Of a stretch of DNA of 10,214 nucleotides, positions 8,601 through 10,214 are shown piece by piece. Positions within the stretch are counted from its first letter, which is position 1. Every line of letters begins with the position of its first letter. The notes below the pieces were generated by a model. The model was given only the letters and a program-made list of their open reading frames with translations. It ran no database searches and was not told where the DNA came from. A program made the position numbers and the translations under genes. This DNA comes from Thermoplasmata archaeon (GTDB taxonomy: Archaea > Thermoplasmatota > Thermoplasmata > GCA-020350865). The stretch covers positions 483,497-493,710 of the forward strand of contig CP070726.1 of the NCBI GenBank assembly GCA_020350865.1. Reading direction: 5' to 3'.

Positions 8601-8744
8601 GAGGATAGGAAGGTTGCACAGGTTGTGGATGCCCTGTGCCAGGGCTGCGGGGTATGTGCCGTTGTATGCCCCAGTGGTGCTGCCAAGCTCAAAGGCTATA
8701 AGGAAAAACAGGTAATGGCCATGATAGATGAGGCGGTGGTTTAG
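5691..8744 (+). CDS. hdrA: Tandem HdrA-like iron-sulfur flavoprotein with two FAD modules
   Basis: The product is 1017 residues, far longer than a single HdrA (about 650). Module 1 (about 1-455) starts directly at the FAD fold (GAGVAG, 22-27), without the usual HdrA N-terminal domain. It carries DDCGMC, an inserted 2[4Fe-4S] ferredoxin (C128/131/134/138 and C175/178/181/185), FIQCIGSRD (C269) and a VFVCGAFSGPKDI FAD-closing motif. Module 2 (about 470-935) has the N-terminal HdrA domain (CxCG, C477/C479; NIREGCCYVH), a second FAD fold (GGGISG, 613-618) and MIQCVGLRG (C757), but no inserted ferredoxin. The end is a 2[4Fe-4S] ferredoxin (C952/955/958/962 and C983/986/989/993). The two modules together contain each HdrA element at least once. 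Likely role: the main electron-bifurcating or branching flavoprotein, contacting MvhD encoded next. It is soluble, with no membrane segments. It ends in TAG, just where the paralogue encoded upstream also ends after its last ferredoxin, so TAG is a real stop here. Confidence 0.92.
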   Translation: MPKGKKSAKTRIKGQNSALVVGAGVAGIKAALDLAESGIHVILVDEKPYIGGTLSQLDRQFPTDDCGMCKMLPAFGGEFCSDICLRRGLDHPNIDIITNAKLEVLEGKPGRFKARITKKARFVDLKACTACDLCVGVCPVEVEDEFNENLGKRKAIYKLHPHAVPNAYTLDMEHCTRCGECVKICAAEAMDLAEEDCEEELNVGAVILALGFEPFDPSEMGSYHYGEYQNVLTALEFERLMSGTGPGEKRQITRVSDDRQVKNIAFIQCIGSRDEKRNYCSSACCMHSVKEAIMAKELHPELKITVFFMDLRDFGKGYHRYFRKAEKMGIRFVRSRVPGIRADEDKKLVVNYVNEGDEPYTETFDLVILAAGLRPPAGASEIASLSGVDLNKYGFCAEKSGTPVETSRPGVFVCGAFSGPKDIPDSIGEASCSAALVQTLLSCSKAEKDQGESGKTSSDIHAASTRHKEGKIGVFICRCGQEIAGKVEMDELEDFSWLLSDIAFVEVLNYTCTDLEHVKEKIGKEQVSKVIFAACAPYAYEVPFKKAIAEASCGPEQMEIANIREGCCYVHTDRRKATEKAKALISMACEKLGAQEPWEGRALDVVPKALVIGGGISGMTAALRLARNRYPVDLVEKSDALGGQARYVQHTLDGLDVQQMLEGIIGDVGKEKLVNVYLESQVVNVTGTVGAFSADINTPAGAISERYGCVIIATGAEELTTNEFLYGEHEDVISQREMEMRLAIGSFNADSVVMIQCVGLRGEERQYCGRICCSHALKNALAIKEKNPNCAVHVLYRDMMTYGFAEEYYIRAKENGINFIRFESEGKPRVKAENGALIVWVKDPVLNEIITLCPDVIGLSLGPAPDNISVRDAFETSLSLDEDGFFTEANVKFRPVDIQSEGIYICGLSHSPKNLSESKVSAEAAAARAMTVLSKHRLKSKGVISEVYDRWCVGCQACITSCPYEARVLAEDRKVAQVVDALCQGCGVCAVVCPSGAAKLKGYKEKQVMAMIDEAVV

Positions 8745-8770
8745 TATCAAAGAAATAAAGAGATGATAAC

Positions 8771-9226
8771 ATGTCAGAGGCCAAGCAGGGGAAAACAAAA
8801 CCGGTTGAGGAATTCGAGCCGAAGATCGTTGGGTTCCTGTGCAAGTGGTGCTCCTCCAGTGCTGCAGATCTGGCGGGCACCTCCAGAATCGAGTACCCTC
8901 CCAACATCAGAATCATCAGACTCATGTGCTCCGGCTCAGTGGATTCGGTTTACATTTTAAAAGCTCTCATGGAGGGGGCTGACGGTGTGCTCGTGGCAGG
9001 GTGCCATCCAGGAGACTGCCACTATCTCGAGGGCAACTACAAGGCAAGAAGGAGGATGGCGCTGGTAAAGGACATCTTAGATACGCTTGGTCTAGAGGGT
9101 GAGAGGATCTGGGTTCGGTGGATCGGTGCGGATGAGGGAAGGAAGTTCGCAGAAACAATCAAGGATATGACCGAAGAGATAAAGAGACTGGGCCCGAATC
9201 CATTTTCAAAGTACTGGAATGTATGA
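8771..9226 (+). CDS. mvhD: MvhD/FlpD-family [2Fe-2S] electron-transfer subunit
   Basis: This 151-residue protein matches the MvhD (methyl-viologen-reducing hydrogenase delta subunit) family over its full usual length. The five family cysteines are present: C24-x2-C27 in FLCKWCS, C53 in LMCSG, and C78 and C83 in GCHPGDC. In methanogens MvhD binds a [2Fe-2S] cluster and links hydrogenase or formate dehydrogenase to HdrA. In Desulfobacterota its relatives link HdrA to other dehydrogenases. Its place right after the tandem HdrA gene (26-base gap) fits the same docking role. No selenocysteine (in-frame TGA) is present, whereas some family members carry one. The start at 8771 gives the expected N-terminus; the upstream AAAGAGAT is only a modest ribosome site. 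It probably connects the HdrA core with the FrhB-like subunit that follows or with a partner outside the window. Confidence 0.94.
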   Translation: MSEAKQGKTKPVEEFEPKIVGFLCKWCSSSAADLAGTSRIEYPPNIRIIRLMCSGSVDSVYILKALMEGADGVLVAGCHPGDCHYLEGNYKARRRMALVKDILDTLGLEGERIWVRWIGADEGRKFAETIKDMTEEIKRLGPNPFSKYWNV

Positions 9227-9249
9227 AAAATGAGGTGAGGAGAAATCGC

Positions 9250-9255
9250 AGGTGA
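9250..9255 (+). promoter_or_regulatory. Shine-Dalgarno site for the FrhB-like gene
   Basis: AGGTGA lies five bases before ATG 9261 in the 34-base gap after the MvhD gene. A second purine-rich stretch (GAGGTGAGGAG) sits just upstream. No terminator-like hairpin is seen in this gap, so the operon continues. Confidence 0.6.
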
Positions 9256-9260
9256 TATAG

Positions 9261-10214
9261 ATGGCAGGAACAGAACATGAACTTACAAGGAACATCACCG
9301 ATTTACTGGGTAAGATGCTGGAGATGGGGGCAGTTGATGCCGTTCTTGTCCCACAAAAGGTTCCAAAGGGGGAGGGTGTGGTTCAGAGCCTGGCAACCCA
9401 TGCAGACAAATTGAAGGATGCACAACCCTTGTCATTTGTCATGCCTGTGAACTCCGCAACCATCATCTCCGAGATGACGAAGGTGGCCCCCAGCACACGG
9501 AAAATCGCTGCAGTGCTCAAGTCCTGTGAGATAAGGGCCCTAATCGAGCTTTCAAAGCTCAAACAGGCGTCTTTGGACAACATCATCATCGTGGGAGTGG
9601 ATTGTCCAGGCACCTATTCCGTTAAACAGTTCCGCGAGATTATGGGGGAGGGAAGAGACCCCATGCTGGAGTTTAGTAAGAACATGAAGGAGGACAGGGA
9701 TGATGAAACCATGCGCGCTGCATGCGGGGTCTGCGAGTACCCCATTCCTGAAAATACCGATATCACCTTGGGCATATACGGGTCTGACCTCAAAAAACCC
9801 ATCGTCCTTGCCAAATCAGAGGCGGGGACTGAGTTGTTGGAGGGAATAGAAGTCAAGGTTCAGGATGAGACTGAGAAGAGAAAAGAGGCTGTGGCGAACC
9901 TCGTAAAAAGGCGTCTTGGGCGGTGGCATGAACTGTCCGATACAACAATGAGCGATGTGTCCGACATCGAATCCCTCCTTTCGTTTTTCGAAACCTGCAT
10001 CAACTGCCACAACTGTATGGACGTGTGTCCCGTGTGCTACTGCAGGGAGTGCTTTTTCGAATCATCCACATTCGAATACGAGTCCGATAAGTACCTGTTA
10101 TGGGCAGAGCGCAGGGGCCTGATAAAAATGCCACGAGACACCCTGCTCTTCCACCTAACTAGGCTGAACCACATGTCAACCTCATGTGTGGGCTGCGGAA
10201 TGTGTGAGCAGGCC
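9261..10214 (+). CDS. FrhB/FdhB-family flavin and Fe-S subunit, 3'-truncated by window edge
   Basis: An open frame of 318 codons runs off the window end. It resembles the coenzyme F420 hydrogenase/dehydrogenase beta subunit family (FrhB, FdhB) and related bacterial formate-dehydrogenase or hydrogenase beta subunits. Seen: LKSCEIRALIEL near residue 95, GVDCPGTYS near 117, ACGVCEYPIPENTDI (C155, C158), a dense cysteine block C246-x2-C249-x2-C252-x3-C256 followed by C259, C261 and C264 (CPVCYCREC), and the start of a second ferredoxin motif C309-x2-C312-x2-C315. Family members bind FAD and [4Fe-4S] clusters and transfer electrons between a cofactor or dehydrogenase and Hdr/Mvh partners. In a bacterium F420 is not assured; the electron acceptor could instead be NAD(P), ferredoxin or a formate dehydrogenase encoded downstream. 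The start has a good ribosome site. Cluster number and full length cannot be known from this window. Confidence 0.88.
   Translation, partial: MAGTEHELTRNITDLLGKMLEMGAVDAVLVPQKVPKGEGVVQSLATHADKLKDAQPLSFVMPVNSATIISEMTKVAPSTRKIAAVLKSCEIRALIELSKLKQASLDNIIIVGVDCPGTYSVKQFREIMGEGRDPMLEFSKNMKEDRDDETMRAACGVCEYPIPENTDITLGIYGSDLKKPIVLAKSEAGTELLEGIEVKVQDETEKRKEAVANLVKRRLGRWHELSDTTMSDVSDIESLLSFFETCINCHNCMDVCPVCYCRECFFESSTFEYESDKYLLWAERRGLIKMPRDTLLFHLTRLNHMSTSCVGCGMCEQA

Noticed and set aside
8742..8744. TAG at the end of the tandem HdrA as another sense amber codon
   Set aside because: The protein ends at the same distance after its last ferredoxin as the paralogue at 3907-5688. Reading on would overlap the MvhD gene out of frame with no family-like sequence. 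It is a true stop.
8745..8770. Possible terminator or internal promoter in the gap before the MvhD gene, and likewise 9227-9260
   Set aside because: The gaps are only 26 and 34 bases, with no inverted repeat plus T-run and no convincing promoter boxes. They hold ribosome-binding sequence only.
1..10214. Selenocysteine (in-frame TGA) sites, expected in some HdrA and MvhD relatives
   Set aside because: The family cysteine positions in HdrA (DCASC, DDCGMC) and MvhD (CKWC) are encoded by Cys codons. Every TGA at a gene end is followed at once by the next gene.

Overview
The window holds one uninterrupted plus-strand operon of seven genes. Both end genes run off the window edges. All seven products are redox subunits built from heterodisulfide reductase (Hdr), NADH-dehydrogenase input module (NuoEFG), MvhD and FrhB/FdhB parts. 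The genes overlap or lie within 34 bases of each other, no gene-free stretch exceeds 300 bases, and I see no promoter or terminator inside. No RNA gene, mobile element, CRISPR array or long repeat was found.

The host is probably a strictly anaerobic bacterium, most likely a sulfate-reducing, syntrophic or aromatic-degrading Desulfobacterota member. The reasons are the NuoEFG-type NADH module beside Hdr/MvhD parts, base composition near 50% GC by eye, heavy use of AGG/AGA for arginine, and purine-rich Shine-Dalgarno sites. An archaeon cannot be excluded. No 16S or other taxonomic marker is present.

Layout: (1) 2-769, C-terminal part of an HdrB subunit. (2) 766-2055, the N-terminal half of HdrA fused to NuoE. 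(3) 2052-3905, NuoF with an in-frame amber (TAG) codon at 2166-2168. (4) 3907-5688, the N-terminal Fe-S part of NuoG fused to the C-terminal half of HdrA. (5) 5691-8744, a tandem HdrA with two flavin modules. (6) 8771-9226, MvhD. (7) 9261 to the window end, an FrhB/FdhB-type flavin/iron-sulfur subunit.

The most striking architecture is that genes 2 and 4 carry complementary halves of one HdrA, broken inside its internal ferredoxin domain, with NuoE-NuoF-NuoG lying exactly between the halves. It looks as if an NADH-oxidising module was inserted into an hdrA gene, so that the NADH module and the bifurcating-type flavoprotein are covalently tied. Together the genes predict a large soluble complex: NAD(H) enters at NuoF (FMN), electrons pass along many Fe-S clusters to three HdrA-type FAD modules, and leave through HdrB, MvhD and the FrhB-like subunit. 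Flavin-based electron bifurcation or confurcation is the likely mode. The closest described parallel I know of is the Bam complex of class II benzoyl-CoA reductase (BamB-I in Geobacter), which also combines Hdr-, MvhD- and Nuo-like subunits. The catalytic partner is not in the window, so the substrate is unknown.

The second item of note is the amber codon in nuoF. The frame stays open with all NuoF motifs on the far side of it, so it is either pyrrolysine or readthrough, a fresh nonsense mutation, or a sequence error.
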